64,000 nucleotides of DNA, taken from positions 1 through 64,000 of the forward strand of contig CAJCJI010000178.1 of NCBI GenBank assembly GCA_903970595.1. Direction: 5' to 3'. The DNA comes from Verrucomicrobiota bacterium. GTDB taxonomy: Bacteria; Pseudomonadota; Gammaproteobacteria; Nevskiales; Nevskiaceae. Shown piece by piece: positions 43,351 through 52,036 of the stretch. Made by a program: the position numbers and the translations under genes. Within the stretch, counting starts at the first letter, position 1; the number at the start of each line of letters is the position of its first letter. A model generated the notes under the pieces. It searched no databases. It saw only the letters and a list, made by a program, of their open reading frames with translations, and was not told the DNA's origin.

Positions 43351-43815
43351 ATGAACTTGGTCTGGTTCACCGGGGAACAATCCGCGGCTGCCGCGGCGAT
43401 CCACCAGCTCATCAACGCATGGGCGGCCACGCTGGATCGCAGCAACGGCCTCGACCTGGGTCCGCTGATCGCCGAAGAATGCGTCTACATAGTCCGCGGC
43501 ATTCCGCGCCGCAGCCGCGACGATGTATTGAAGTTCTACTGCGACCGCCTGGCCGAGCTCGAGCGTACGCCGGCCGGGCCGCCGACGCAGCGGCACGTGA
43601 TCTCGAACCTGCTGCTTGACTTCACTGCAGACGGCAAGGTGGGCGTGGATTTCCTGCTGACCTACTACATGTCGCCGAAAAAGCCGCCGGTCATGGACAT
43701 GCAGGGCCCTACGGCGGTCGCCGACTGCCATATGGATTGCAGCCGGGCGGAGGATGGTCATTGGCGGATCGCTTCGTTCGACAGCGTGCAGAGCTTCGTG
43801 CGCGGGCCGGCCTGA
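43351..43815 (+). CDS. SnoaL-like/NTF2-fold protein 1
   Basis: The product of about 154 aa has the NTF2-like pattern: AAAAIHQLINAWAATLDRSNGLDLGPLIAEECVYIVRGIPRRSRDDVLKFYCDRLAEL and a C-terminal DCHMDCSRAEDGHWRIASF. This fold hosts isomerases, dehydratases and small accessory proteins of ring dioxygenases. A GGAGGAG element (43344-43350) lies directly against ATG 43351 and seven bases before TTG 43357, so TTG 43357 may be the true start. It shares the fold with the protein at 48530. It opens the catabolic cluster. Confidence 0.65.
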   Translation: MNLVWFTGEQSAAAAAIHQLINAWAATLDRSNGLDLGPLIAEECVYIVRGIPRRSRDDVLKFYCDRLAELERTPAGPPTQRHVISNLLLDFTADGKVGVDFLLTYYMSPKKPPVMDMQGPTAVADCHMDCSRAEDGHWRIASFDSVQSFVRGPA

Positions 43816-43827
43816 ATGGCGCGCCTG

Positions 43828-44706
43828 TTATTGAAGCATTTCCAGATGCGCCTTGACGTGCCGGATGGCCGCGTTCGCCAGAGGCGAGGGGACCCGTCCA
43901 CGCAGTTTCGCCAGGTAAATTGTGATTTCCGGAGGGATGAAGTTCTTGACCTGGATCTCGCAGAGGCTGCCCTCGGAGACATCCTGGGCGACGAAGTCCC
44001 TGCTGCAGATGCAGACGAGGTCCGTTTGCCTGACCGCTTCGCGCAGGACATGGTAATTGTCGCAAAGCAGGCGGGCGGGATTGAGCTGCTTGCCCATCGC
44101 CGGCGGCTCCACCGAGCTCGCCCAGGGAAATTCGCCGAGGTCGTCCACGGTCAAGTCATGGCGCGATGTCAGCGGATGACCGCTGCGCACCACGCAGGCC
44201 GGACGGAGCACGCCCACCGGCTCGGTCTCGATCTCTGGATTGGTTTCAATCTGCGATTCGACAAAGAAGAACATCTCGATCTTGTCGTTCTTCAATTCAT
44301 CCAGCAGGGCAGGGCCCGAGCGGATCGATACGCGGATTTCCGCCCGCATCGCCGGCGAGAAGAAATCGCAGGTCAGCTTGGCCAGCAACTGGCTGGCCAG
44401 CAGCGGGGGCAGGCCCAGCTTCAGGGTGCCGGCGGCGCCCGAAGCCAGGTGCCCGATGTTGCTTTCGAAGGTGCGCATGGTCTGCAGCAGGAGTTCCGCC
44501 TGGGCGATGACCTGCGCGCCCACGGCGGTCGGCAGCACGCCGTGCCCGATGCGGTTGAAGATCTGCATCTTGTAGCGCTTTTCAAGCGCCGCAATGCTTC
44601 GGCTCAGCGCCGGCTGGCTGATGTACAGCTCGGCGGCGGCGCGGGAAAAGCTGCCGCAGCGCGCCACCGTGAGCAACTGGTGCAGGCTTTTAAGCGAAAC
44701 GTCCAT
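43828..44706 (-). CDS. LysR-family regulator of the catabolic cluster
   Basis: The 292-aa protein has the N-terminal helix-turn-helix (LKSLHQLLTVARCGSFSRAAAELYISQPALSRSIAALEKRYKMQIFNR) and the effector domain (GTLKLGLPPLLASQLLAKLTCDFFSPAMRAEIRVSIRSGPALLDELKNDKIEMFFFVESQ). It is divergent from the EthD gene, with a canonical T-N11-A box between them, so it most likely controls that gene and those behind it. Effector unknown. Confidence 0.9.
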   Translation of the reverse strand: MDVSLKSLHQLLTVARCGSFSRAAAELYISQPALSRSIAALEKRYKMQIFNRIGHGVLPTAVGAQVIAQAELLLQTMRTFESNIGHLASGAAGTLKLGLPPLLASQLLAKLTCDFFSPAMRAEIRVSIRSGPALLDELKNDKIEMFFFVESQIETNPEIETEPVGVLRPACVVRSGHPLTSRHDLTVDDLGEFPWASSVEPPAMGKQLNPARLLCDNYHVLREAVRQTDLVCICSRDFVAQDVSEGSLCEIQVKNFIPPEITIYLAKLRGRVPSPLANAAIRHVKAHLEMLQ

Positions 44707-44734
44707 GATGTAAACGCATAGACCTGTGAAATTT

Positions 44735-44757
44735 CGGCATTAGACAGCATGATGCCG
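44735..44757. promoter_or_regulatory. LysR box between the LysR and EthD genes
   Basis: CGGCAT and ATGCCG form a perfect 6-bp inverted repeat with an 11-bp spacer. T-N11-A is the defining LysR-type box. It lies 29 bp upstream of the LysR start and about 70 bp upstream of the EthD start, the expected place in a divergent pair. Confidence 0.6.
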
Positions 44758-44824
44758 GGCGTCTTAGGCTTTGACAACCGGAACTGTGGGCGTCCGCAGC
44801 GATATACCTAAAGAGGAGAATCGG

Positions 44825-45244
44825 ATGCTCAAGCAATTGTGTTTCTTCCGGAAGCGGCCGGACATGTCGATGGAGGAATTCATGGACTACTATGAAAACC
44901 ATCATACGAAGCTTGGCAAAAAGATCGGCAAGTCCGGCATTCCAAACGCGGTGCGCTACGTCCGGCGCTATCTGACACCGGTGAAGAACCCGGTGACGGG
45001 CCAGATTCACGATCCCGGCTACGACTGTCTGATGGAAATCTGGTGGAACAGCCGGGAGGATTTCGAGCGGTCGCAAGCCCTGATTTCCGATCCGGCGCGT
45101 CTGCCGTTCACGCTGGAGGACGAGAAGAAACTGTTCGCCTCCCACGCCAATCCGATCTGCCTGGTCGAGGAACATGATTCTCCGGTCGGGTCCGACGGTG
45201 TGATCTACGACTGGTTTCCGTCACCGCGCGTCGATAAACCCTGA
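44825..45244 (+). CDS. EthD-family protein
   Basis: ATG 44825 follows AGGAGAA and gives 139 aa: MLKQLCFFRKRPDMSMEEFMDYYENHHTKLGKKIGKSGIPNAVRYVRRYLTPVKNP. The RKRPDMSxEEFxxYxExxHxxL pattern is the EthD/ABM-like ferredoxin fold. EthD is needed for ethyl tert-butyl ether breakdown in Rhodococcus through an unknown mechanism, and relatives sit beside many monooxygenases. It starts a plus-strand run with the PNPOx-like gene. Confidence 0.8.
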   Translation: MLKQLCFFRKRPDMSMEEFMDYYENHHTKLGKKIGKSGIPNAVRYVRRYLTPVKNPVTGQIHDPGYDCLMEIWWNSREDFERSQALISDPARLPFTLEDEKKLFASHANPICLVEEHDSPVGSDGVIYDWFPSPRVDKP

Positions 45245-45272
45245 ATCAAAGCCTGAATCGGAAACGGCCCCT

Positions 45273-46313
45273 ATGAGCAGCTTGAATGACTTGCCCAGGC
45301 ACGTCTTCGCCATGATCGAATCCGGCGTGGTCGCGGAGTTCGCGACGGTCAGCGCCGCAGGCGTGCCGATCGATACGCCGACCTATTATTTCCCCGCCGA
45401 CGACATGTCGACCCTCGACCTCGCGACAGGCCTGCCCAACCCGGCCAAGGCCGAGCGGGCGCGGCACAACTCGAAGGTCGGGCTGCTGATCGAGGGCCGG
45501 CCGGAAGAACCCGTGGTGGTGGTGCGCGCGCACGCCGCGGTGCGCGACAGCGATATCCAGTCCAACGCCATCCGCTACCTGGCGGAGACCGGCTACAAAG
45601 GCGTCAGCCACGGCATCACCTGGGAGCAGGCGCGCCAAGCGATCACTTACTGGTCACGCATCATCATCGAGAACAAGCCGGAGCGGATCTACTGGTGGGA
45701 CAACCATGCGGCGCTGGCCGGCCCCCCGCAGGTCTGGAACGCGGCAGCCGACACCATCTATCCCGCGTCCGATCCCGAGCCGTCCGGCAAGATGAAACCG
45801 TCCGCCTGGGCCGTGCGGGACTGGAAGATCGTGGTCGAGGATGCGGTGAAAAGCGGCAAAACCGGGCACTTGTCGGTGCTGGATCAGGATGGCTTTCCGG
45901 TGCCGATGCGGACCCTGGGCTTCGAGGTTGTAGACCAGGGCTTCCGGCTGCAGGTGCCGAAGGGTGTGCCCTGGCGCCTGGAAGGCAAGGCCTCCCTGAC
46001 CTTCGCCGGCTTCCAGACCTTTATCGGCGTGGTCAGCCCAGCGGCCGATGTCGCGTTGTTCCGCGTCGAGCGCGCCCTGCCGCAGCACCCCGCGACTTAT
46101 GACACCAAGCAGGTGCTGCGGCCCAGCGAGGACACCAAGGCCAAGGCCTGGGCCAGGCTGGAATACGAGGCGCAGCGGCGGGGGCAATCCTTGCCCGTCA
46201 TTCCGCCCGAACCCCCGGAGCGGACCCGGATCGCCCGCATCCGGATGGCCCGGATCGAAAGTGACGCCCCCATCACCGGGATCACCGTGGAGCATGGCAA
46301 CAGAATGACCTGA
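45273..46313 (+). CDS. Double flavin split-barrel (PNPOx-like) protein
   Basis: The 346-aa product has two related halves. The N-terminal one, LNDLPRHVFAMIESGVVAEFATVSAAGVPIDTPTYYFPADDMSTLDLATGLPNPAKAERARHNSKVGLLIEG, and the second from about residue 185, VEDAVKSGKTGHLSVLDQDGFPVPMRTLGFEVVDQGFRLQVPKG, both resemble the pyridoxamine-phosphate oxidase split barrel. This fold binds FMN, F420 or haem. The C-terminus is a basic tail rich in Arg and Pro. It follows the EthD gene by 28 nt. A flavin-linked reductase or oxidase role in the cluster is possible. No exact family was recognised. Confidence 0.6.
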   Translation: MSSLNDLPRHVFAMIESGVVAEFATVSAAGVPIDTPTYYFPADDMSTLDLATGLPNPAKAERARHNSKVGLLIEGRPEEPVVVVRAHAAVRDSDIQSNAIRYLAETGYKGVSHGITWEQARQAITYWSRIIIENKPERIYWWDNHAALAGPPQVWNAAADTIYPASDPEPSGKMKPSAWAVRDWKIVVEDAVKSGKTGHLSVLDQDGFPVPMRTLGFEVVDQGFRLQVPKGVPWRLEGKASLTFAGFQTFIGVVSPAADVALFRVERALPQHPATYDTKQVLRPSEDTKAKAWARLEYEAQRRGQSLPVIPPEPPERTRIARIRMARIESDAPITGITVEHGNRMT

Positions 46314-46371
46314 GCGGGGCGGTGGGCTAATATAAACAGCCCCGAGAAGTGGACGACAGTGTTGTACACTG
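46305..46371 (+). promoter_or_regulatory. Promoter and palindromic operator before the MaoC-like gene
   Basis: ATGACC (46305-46310) and TAATAT (46328-46333) are spaced by 17 bp. Downstream lies ACGACA-G-TGTTGT (46353-46365), one mismatch from the perfect palindrome at 60528, overlapping CAGTGT-TGT-ACACTG (46357-46371). The -10 is itself embedded in a GGGCT/AGCCC inverted repeat. A repressor bound here would block transcription. The leader up to the gene start is about 100 nt. Confidence 0.5.
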
Positions 46372-46475
46372 CCCTGACGATCAGGCGCCTGATCGCGCGC
46401 CGCCTGTTCGTCCGTCGATCCCGCCGGGGCGAAGCGCCGGTCAGTGCAGCAGCCTGAAGCAGGACCACGCCCGAT

Positions 46476-47675
46476 TTGAGCAGCCCCGGAATCCGGAGAA
46501 GAACGATTACCACCCAAGCATTCGACACCGCCGACATCGACCAATACCTCGGCAAGCCAATTACCTCGTCCACGCTGCGCGAGCCGCTCGCCAACAACGA
46601 CATCCGGCGCTGGGTGCACGCGATGCACTATGCCAACCTGCTGCACTTCGATCCCGACTACGCCGCCGCCAGCCGCTTCGGCCGACTGGTCGCCCCGCAG
46701 AGCTTTCCCATCGTCGCTGATGAGAGCCACGGTTCGGCCCCCGCCTGCGTCGGCTGCATTCCCAACTCCCACCTGTTGTTCGGCGGAGACGAATGGTGGT
46801 TCTACGGGCCGCGCATCTATGGCGGCGACGTGGTCACCAATGAGCGCATTCCCTTCGACTACGTGGTCAAGGAGACCAAGTTCGCCGGTCCGACCTGTTT
46901 CCAGCGCGGCGACAACTTCTACCGCAACCAGGACGGCGACCTGATCGCCAAGCAGCGCTCGACTTCGATCCGCTATCGCGCCGAGGCCGGCGGAGCGGCC
47001 GTCAACCCGGAGGAGTTCGAAGAGCCGGTTTGGGACGAGGAACAACTCGCCGTGCTCGACGAGCGAAAGTTCGCCTGGGTGCGAATGCTCCATGATCTGG
47101 GTCACAAGGAGCGCTGGTGGGACGACGTGAAGGTCGGCGACCAGCTGCCCGAGCGCGTGTTCGGACCGCATTCGGTGGCGAGCTTCACCACCGAATGGCG
47201 CGCCTACCTGGTCAACACCTGGGGCACCATCAACCTGCGCAAGCTCGACCTGGCGGCGCTGGGGTTCACCGCGGAAATGGCGGGCTACGAAAACGACCCC
47301 GACATGCAGCGGATCAACCCGCACATCACAGACGGGGCTTACTACGGCCCTTCGCGCGGCCACCTCTTCCCCCGCTGGGCGCGCAGGATCGGCATGCCGC
47401 GCGCCTATGGTTATGGCGCATCCATGGGGGCGTGGGTGACCGACTACCTGGCGGGCTGGGCCGGGGAGCACGGCATGGTGGTGCATTCGGCCGCCAATTA
47501 CCGCGGCCCTGCGCTTGCCGGCGACATCACCGTGCAGACGGGCGAAGTGGTCGACAAGTTGGTCGACGGCGAAGGCCGTCATCTGCTCCAGGTCAAGCAC
47601 AAGATGGCGAACCAGAAAGGAACCATCCTGTGCACGGCGACGGCGGAAATCGAACTGCCGAAGCGCGCCGCCTGA
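46476..47675 (+). CDS. MaoC/FAS1-type acyl dehydratase 1
   Basis: The 399-aa product has an N-terminal region similar to the FAS1-like dehydratase domain (NNDIRRWVHAMHYANLLHFDPDYAAASRFGRLVAPQSFPIVADE) and a C-terminal MaoC-like hot-dog domain (ASMGAWVTDYLAGWAGEHGMVVHSAANYRGPALAGDITVQTGEVVDKLVDGEGRHLLQVKHKMANQKGTILCTATAEIELP). Such proteins hydrate or dehydrate acyl-CoA thioesters. The reported start is TTG 46476. An ATT at 46506, just behind GGAGAA, would fit the ribosome-binding site better. A second member is at 63171. Confidence 0.75.
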   Translation: MSSPGIRRRTITTQAFDTADIDQYLGKPITSSTLREPLANNDIRRWVHAMHYANLLHFDPDYAAASRFGRLVAPQSFPIVADESHGSAPACVGCIPNSHLLFGGDEWWFYGPRIYGGDVVTNERIPFDYVVKETKFAGPTCFQRGDNFYRNQDGDLIAKQRSTSIRYRAEAGGAAVNPEEFEEPVWDEEQLAVLDERKFAWVRMLHDLGHKERWWDDVKVGDQLPERVFGPHSVASFTTEWRAYLVNTWGTINLRKLDLAALGFTAEMAGYENDPDMQRINPHITDGAYYGPSRGHLFPRWARRIGMPRAYGYGASMGAWVTDYLAGWAGEHGMVVHSAANYRGPALAGDITVQTGEVVDKLVDGEGRHLLQVKHKMANQKGTILCTATAEIELPKRAA

Positions 47676-47724
47676 AGGCGGCCTGACTAAGCGCCTCGAT
47701 TAGTTACCCCGACTAAACTAAAGT

Positions 47725-48426
47725 TCACTTCGAGCGCTTTTTCGGGGCTTTCGGCTTCACCGCTTCGTTATTTCTGGCGTCGAGATCCGGAAACTTCTCC
47801 GGGCGCATCGTGCCGTGCAGGCTCAGCCGCAACAGCTCGTTCGAAAAGCGCCGCGCCAGTTGCTGGCGCCCTTTGGCGTTGTTCACATGCGCGCTGGCGA
47901 ATACCGGCCAAAGGAACACGCCCGTGAGCGTCAGCACGGCATGCACATCGCAGTCGATCCCCGGCTGGGCGTTGTCCGACTGCGCGAACCGTTCAAATTG
48001 TTTTCTGTAGTACTTCCAGAACGGATCCGCGGCCGGACGGCTGGAACTGAGCACCTCGAATAGCCAGACGCGGCCTAGCTCGGGATTTTCCATGGCGAAA
48101 TCGGCAAGATGCTCGCACACCCGCTGCGGGGCAAACTGCCGGATGTCGCCCCCGTCGGCCGGTATCAGGTCGCCAAACACCGATTGACAGAGCTTTTCAC
48201 TGACCCATGCGGTGGTGGCGTTCAGCAGCTGATCGCGGGTCTGGAAGTGCTGATAGGCCGTGCCGCGGTTGACCCCCGCCGACTGCGCCACCTGGGATAC
48301 GCTCAAGCCCTCGGGGCCATCCTTGGCCAGCAGTTTGCCGGCGGCTTCCAGTATCGCCTCACGCGTACCATCGGGATTGCGTTTCCCCCTGGTCTTCTTG
48401 CCTGCAACCGTCGCCTTTTCCGGCAT
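47725..48426 (-). CDS. TetR-family regulator of the catabolic cluster
   Basis: I place the start at 48426, because GGGAG is eight bases upstream. ATG 48480 has no such site. The 233-aa protein has the TetR helix-turn-helix (REAILEAAGKLLAKDGPEGLSVSQVAQSAGVNRGTAYQHFQTRDQLLNAT) and a longer ligand-binding part that ends with basic Pro/Lys residues (AVKPKAPKKRSK). It is the only TetR protein in the window and lies in the middle of genes that share a TetR-like palindrome upstream, so it is the favoured regulator of them. Confidence 0.88.
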   Translation of the reverse strand: MPEKATVAGKKTRGKRNPDGTREAILEAAGKLLAKDGPEGLSVSQVAQSAGVNRGTAYQHFQTRDQLLNATTAWVSEKLCQSVFGDLIPADGGDIRQFAPQRVCEHLADFAMENPELGRVWLFEVLSSSRPAADPFWKYYRKQFERFAQSDNAQPGIDCDVHAVLTLTGVFLWPVFASAHVNNAKGRQQLARRFSNELLRLSLHGTMRPEKFPDLDARNNEAVKPKAPKKRSK

Positions 48427-48529
48427 TTTATTAGCTCCCAATCCGGACCCGGGATGTGCCGCATCCGGGTCATGTGCCATCGGCGATATTACCGCGTGGG
48501 AAGTAAACGCGCTCGCCAGGGTCCCGGGT

Positions 48530-49018
48530 TCAGCTTTTCAGCAGGGCTTTCTTCGAAACGGGATCGTCGCCGACGAACAAGGGCCGCCCGCTGAACGAGA
48601 CGATCTGCCAGTCCCCGGCAGCATCGCGGCGGAAGTCCATACGGCAGTGGGTGACCATGGACGGAGTGATCGTGCCCAGTACCGGCGGGTGCCCTTCGCC
48701 TCCGTAATTGACATTGGTGAAATGGACCACGGCGTTGTCCTGGTTATCGACCGTCACCCGGACGTTGAGGAAGGTGTGGGCTGCCACGCGGATGCCGTCC
48801 TTGAGCTGCAGGGCCAGGCGCTCCGCCCGATCCGCATAGAACTTACGTATGGCCGGCCGGCCCTTGTAGCTGAAGTCGCCGACGGCGAAGACGCCGTCCT
48901 CCGCGTAGAAATCCGCGATGTTCAAGCCGTTGTTGAAATCCAGATCATGGGCAAATTCCGCCACGATGTGCTGCAACTCGATGGCGATGATGGCCGTGTC
49001 CTGATTGAACTTACGCAT
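48530..49018 (-). CDS. SnoaL-like/NTF2-fold protein 2
   Basis: The true start is 49018, with AAGGAGAACAC directly upstream on the minus strand, giving 162 aa. The sequence MRKFNQDTAIIAIELQHIVAEFAHDLDFNNGLNIADFYAEDGVFAVGDFSYKGRPAIRKFYADRAERLALQL and MVTHCRMDFRRDAAGDWQIVSFSGRPLFVG fits the SnoaL-like NTF2 fold. It shares the HCRMDxxR-x-W-I/R-I-x-SF ending with the product of 43351, so the two are distant paralogues. It is followed by the TetR gene and preceded by the thioesterase gene on the same strand. Confidence 0.7.
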   Translation of the reverse strand: MRKFNQDTAIIAIELQHIVAEFAHDLDFNNGLNIADFYAEDGVFAVGDFSYKGRPAIRKFYADRAERLALQLKDGIRVAAHTFLNVRVTVDNQDNAVVHFTNVNYGGEGHPPVLGTITPSMVTHCRMDFRRDAAGDWQIVSFSGRPLFVGDDPVSKKALLKS

Positions 49019-49075
49019 GTGTTCTCCTTGATGGGTAGCGTTGAAGCTTGCCGGCAATTGCCTGTGGTATCGGCA

Positions 49076-49861
49076 TCAACCGCCTGCGGTGAAAAACGAG
49101 ATCGCCTGGGAGCCGGAAAGCACGGCATGACCCGCCCGGTTCCATACGGTCATCGACTGGGTGCTGATGCCCGCGATGGCCGACTCCGCCTTGTCCTGCA
49201 ACAGCCACCAGCCGTCTTGCGCGGCGATGGAGGATCGATGCAGGTAAACGGTCCAGTTCGCCGAGCTTACGATGGGCGGAACCTCGAACTTGGGCATGAT
49301 CGCGGGCGGAAGCGCGTCGCCGATGAGCAGCAGTTCCGCAACCGGGTCTACGCCTTCACGCTCGCGCAAGCGCACCCAGCGCAGGAACTCGGTCTTGCCC
49401 CGGTACTGCAGCCCGGCCGCGTGGCGAAATTCCAGCTGGCTTCGATAGGCCGGGCCTTTGCCGCGCATGGCCGGTTCCGCGGTCTCGGGCGGGGGTGCCG
49501 TCGGCGCATCCGGTGGAGCCAGGTCCACCGGCGAAGGACGGTCGGCCATGAACAGGAACGTTCCCACCGCGGCCAGCTCGCCTTCCGAGCTGATTCGCGC
49601 CTCGACAAAAACACTGGATTTGCCCCGCCGCAGCAGGGTGGCGCGGGCGTGCAACGCCGCGCCTGCCGGTCCTACAAAAGCGATCTGGGCCGAGCGCAGG
49701 GCAGGTAAATGCGCTTCGATGCCGAAGGCCGCGTGATAGGCAATGGCGGCAATCAGGCCGCCATAAGCGGTCCGCCCCTGACGCCAGTCATCCGGCAAGT
49801 TACAGGCAAACGATCCGTCCCCCTGCCGCGCGGAAGAGATGAGGTCGGCGAAGCCTGCCAT
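49076..49861 (-). CDS. Acyl-CoA thioesterase, TesB-like
   Basis: The 261-aa product has the double hot-dog pattern: CNLPDDWRQGRTAYGGLIAAIAYHAAFGIEAHLPALRSAQIAFVGPAGAALHARATLLRRGKSSVFVEARISSEGELAAVGTFLFM in the first half and PPIVSSANWTVYLHRSSIAAQDGWWLLQDKAESAIAGISTQSMTVWNRAGHAVLSGSQAISFF in the second. This is the TesB-like thioesterase arrangement, which hydrolyses acyl-CoA. It is divergent from the Baeyer-Villiger monooxygenase. Confidence 0.8.
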   Translation of the reverse strand: MAGFADLISSARQGDGSFACNLPDDWRQGRTAYGGLIAAIAYHAAFGIEAHLPALRSAQIAFVGPAGAALHARATLLRRGKSSVFVEARISSEGELAAVGTFLFMADRPSPVDLAPPDAPTAPPPETAEPAMRGKGPAYRSQLEFRHAAGLQYRGKTEFLRWVRLREREGVDPVAELLLIGDALPPAIMPKFEVPPIVSSANWTVYLHRSSIAAQDGWWLLQDKAESAIAGISTQSMTVWNRAGHAVLSGSQAISFFTAGG

Positions 49862-49993
49862 GTCGATTGAATCTCCAAAAATCCGCGGCGGCGGTACCGG
49901 ACAGCGGCGTCGCCACGATCATAGTCCAACGGCCGCGGGGCGGTGCGTGGCGGCCCTTTGAGCAGGCAAGAGGCGGGGGCAGGCCTATTGTCC

Positions 49994-50033
49994 GGCGATT
50001 GACAGTTATTCGCCAAATAAACACCATTGTTGT
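49994..50033. promoter_or_regulatory. Divergent control region of the thioesterase and BVMO genes
   Basis: A perfect -35, TTGACA (49999-50004), lies inside a GGCGA-N11-TCGCC inverted repeat (49994-50014). It is followed by ACACCA-T-TGTTGT (50021-50033), a one-mismatch version of the palindrome at 60528. No good -10 at the standard distance is visible. The same 10-mer AAATAAACAC occurs here (50015-50024) and upstream of the Rieske gene (51979-51988). Confidence 0.45.
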
Positions 50034-50062
50034 ATTCTAATTATTATGGAGACCCGGTCAAT

Positions 50063-51892
50063 ATGAAAATGAATTGCGAGCCGACGCATACCCCTGACCA
50101 GCCCGATATCCCCGCGCTGCGGGAAAAGTATCGTCAGGAGCGCGAGCGGCGCATTCAAGTCGACGGCCAGAAGCAGTATGTCCGGCCGACCGGAGAGTTT
50201 GCGGAAAATTACGAAGCCGATCCGCACCTGCCGGTGGTGCCGCGGGACCCGCTCAGCGAGGATCTCGACGTCGCCATCCTGGGCGCGGGCTGGAGCGGCA
50301 TCATGGCCGCCTATCACCTGAGAAACGCAGGGGTCAGCACTTTCCGCCATATCGATCACGCCGGCGACTTCGGCGGCGTGTGGTACTGGAACCGCTACCC
50401 AGGCCTGCAGTGCGACAACGATGCCTATTGCTATCTGCCGCTGCTTGAGGAAATGGGCTTCATGCCCTCGAAGAAGTACGCCGATGGGCAGGAAATCTAC
50501 GAGTACTGCCAGCGGATCGCCAAGCGGTTCGAATTCTACGGCAAGGCCCTGTTCCATACCCTGGTCACGGCGATGCGCTGGGATGAAGGCATCAAGCGCT
50601 GGCGGGTCAGCACCAGCCGCGGCGACGAGATCCGCGCCCGCTTCGTGATCATGGCCAATGGCCTGCTGAACATCCCCAAGCTGCCCGGCATTCCCGGCAT
50701 CCATGATTTCAAAGGGCGCATGTTCCATACGGCGCGCTGGGATTACGACTATACCGGTGGAAGCCGCGAGAAGCCGGTTCTCGACAGGCTGGCGGACAAG
50801 AGCGTGGCGATCGTCGGCACCGGTGCCACCGCGATCCAGGCGACGCCCTATCTGGGCAAGTACGCCAGGCAGCTTTATGTCCTGCAACGCACGCCGTCTA
50901 CGGTGGACGAGCGCTCCAACCCGCCCACCGATCCGGACTGGGTGAAAACCCTGAAGCCCGGGTGGCAGAAGGAGCGGCAAGCCAATTTTCACCGGGCCGC
51001 GATGGAGTTCCTGGGCCCCGGGGAGCCGGACGCGATCTGCGACATCTGGACCGAGATCAGCCGCAACCTGGCCGCCGAGATGGAAGCCGCGGGATGGCCG
51101 CAGGAGTCGTTCGAGCAGTTCATGACCCGGCGGGAAGTTGTCGACTACCGGGTGATGGAACGCCTGCGCAACCGGGCGGCAGCCATGGTCAAGGATCCGG
51201 CAACGGCCGAGGCCTTGAAACCCTGGTATCGATTCCTGTGCAAGCGCCCGCTTTCAAACGATGAGTTCTATCCGACCTTCAACCGTCCCAACGTCAAACT
51301 GATCGACGTTTCGGCGAGCCTGGGTGTCCAGGCCATGACGGAGAAGGGCTTCATGCACGACGGCGTCGAATATGCGGTCGATTGCATGATCTTCGCCAGC
51401 GGTTTCGAGGTCACCAGCGACCTGGATCGCCGCTGGGGCATCAATGTATTCGAAGGCCGCGGCGGCAAGTCGATTTACCGGCATTGGGCCGAAGGTCCCA
51501 AGACCTTCCACGGCATCATGACGCATGGATTTCCGAACCAGTTTTACACCGGGTATATCCAGGGCGGCCTGAACGCCACCACCACCGAGCAATTCGGCAG
51601 GCAGGGCTATCACATTGCCTATGTGATCAGCGAGACGCTCAAGCGCGGCGCCAAAGTGGTCGAGCCAAGCCAGGCGGCGCAAGACGCCTACGTCAAGCAC
51701 TTCCAGGAAGTGGAGTTCGACTCCTCGCAGTTCCAGCGTGAATGCACGCCCAGCTATTTTACCAACGAGGGACAGGTCAAGGCGCCGTGGGCCTTGTTCC
51801 GCTCCTACGGTCCCGGCTGGACCGCGTTCCAGAAACTGCTGGAGGATTGGCGGACCCGGCAGGATCTGGAGGGGCTCGTTCTCGAGCAATGA
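50063..51892 (+). CDS. Type I Baeyer-Villiger monooxygenase
   Basis: ATG 50063 follows GGAGACC and gives 609 aa. The FAD-binding motif is AILGAGWSGIMAAYHL near residue 75. The fingerprint FxGxxxHxxxW is intact in FKGRMFHTARWDYD, and the NADPH-binding GxGxxG is AIVGTGATAIQATPYL. It has an extended N-terminus of about 70 aa, as in several ketone and steroid BVMOs. BVMOs insert oxygen next to a ketone to give an ester or lactone. It lies just ahead of the Rieske oxygenase and the aldehyde dehydrogenase. Confidence 0.9.
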   Translation: MKMNCEPTHTPDQPDIPALREKYRQERERRIQVDGQKQYVRPTGEFAENYEADPHLPVVPRDPLSEDLDVAILGAGWSGIMAAYHLRNAGVSTFRHIDHAGDFGGVWYWNRYPGLQCDNDAYCYLPLLEEMGFMPSKKYADGQEIYEYCQRIAKRFEFYGKALFHTLVTAMRWDEGIKRWRVSTSRGDEIRARFVIMANGLLNIPKLPGIPGIHDFKGRMFHTARWDYDYTGGSREKPVLDRLADKSVAIVGTGATAIQATPYLGKYARQLYVLQRTPSTVDERSNPPTDPDWVKTLKPGWQKERQANFHRAAMEFLGPGEPDAICDIWTEISRNLAAEMEAAGWPQESFEQFMTRREVVDYRVMERLRNRAAAMVKDPATAEALKPWYRFLCKRPLSNDEFYPTFNRPNVKLIDVSASLGVQAMTEKGFMHDGVEYAVDCMIFASGFEVTSDLDRRWGINVFEGRGGKSIYRHWAEGPKTFHGIMTHGFPNQFYTGYIQGGLNATTTEQFGRQGYHIAYVISETLKRGAKVVEPSQAAQDAYVKHFQEVEFDSSQFQRECTPSYFTNEGQVKAPWALFRSYGPGWTAFQKLLEDWRTRQDLEGLVLEQ

Positions 51893-51978
51893 GTCAAGCG
51901 CGCGTTCCTGAGCGGTGCAGTGGAGCTGAGCGCTCCCGTACGGCAGGGACAGCGGTCGAAGTGGTATGGAACAAGACG

Positions 51979-52003
51979 AAATAAACACATACCATGGGTG
52001 GTA
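51979..52003. promoter_or_regulatory. Elements upstream of the Rieske oxygenase gene
   Basis: AAATAAACAC (51979-51988) repeats the 10-mer found in the BVMO promoter region. Next to it, TACCA-TGGG-TGGTA (51990-52003) is an inverted repeat. A GGAGGAAG ribosome-binding site precedes the GTG start at 52037. These are probable parts of one promoter and operator, not confirmed. Confidence 0.35.
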
Positions 52004-52036
52004 AAACCAAGGTCTGGTTCCTTGTAGGAGGAAGTC

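Noticed and set aside
45654-47600. A 648-codon minus-strand frame opposite the split-barrel and MaoC genes
   Set aside because: No motif, and plus-strand genes explain the region.
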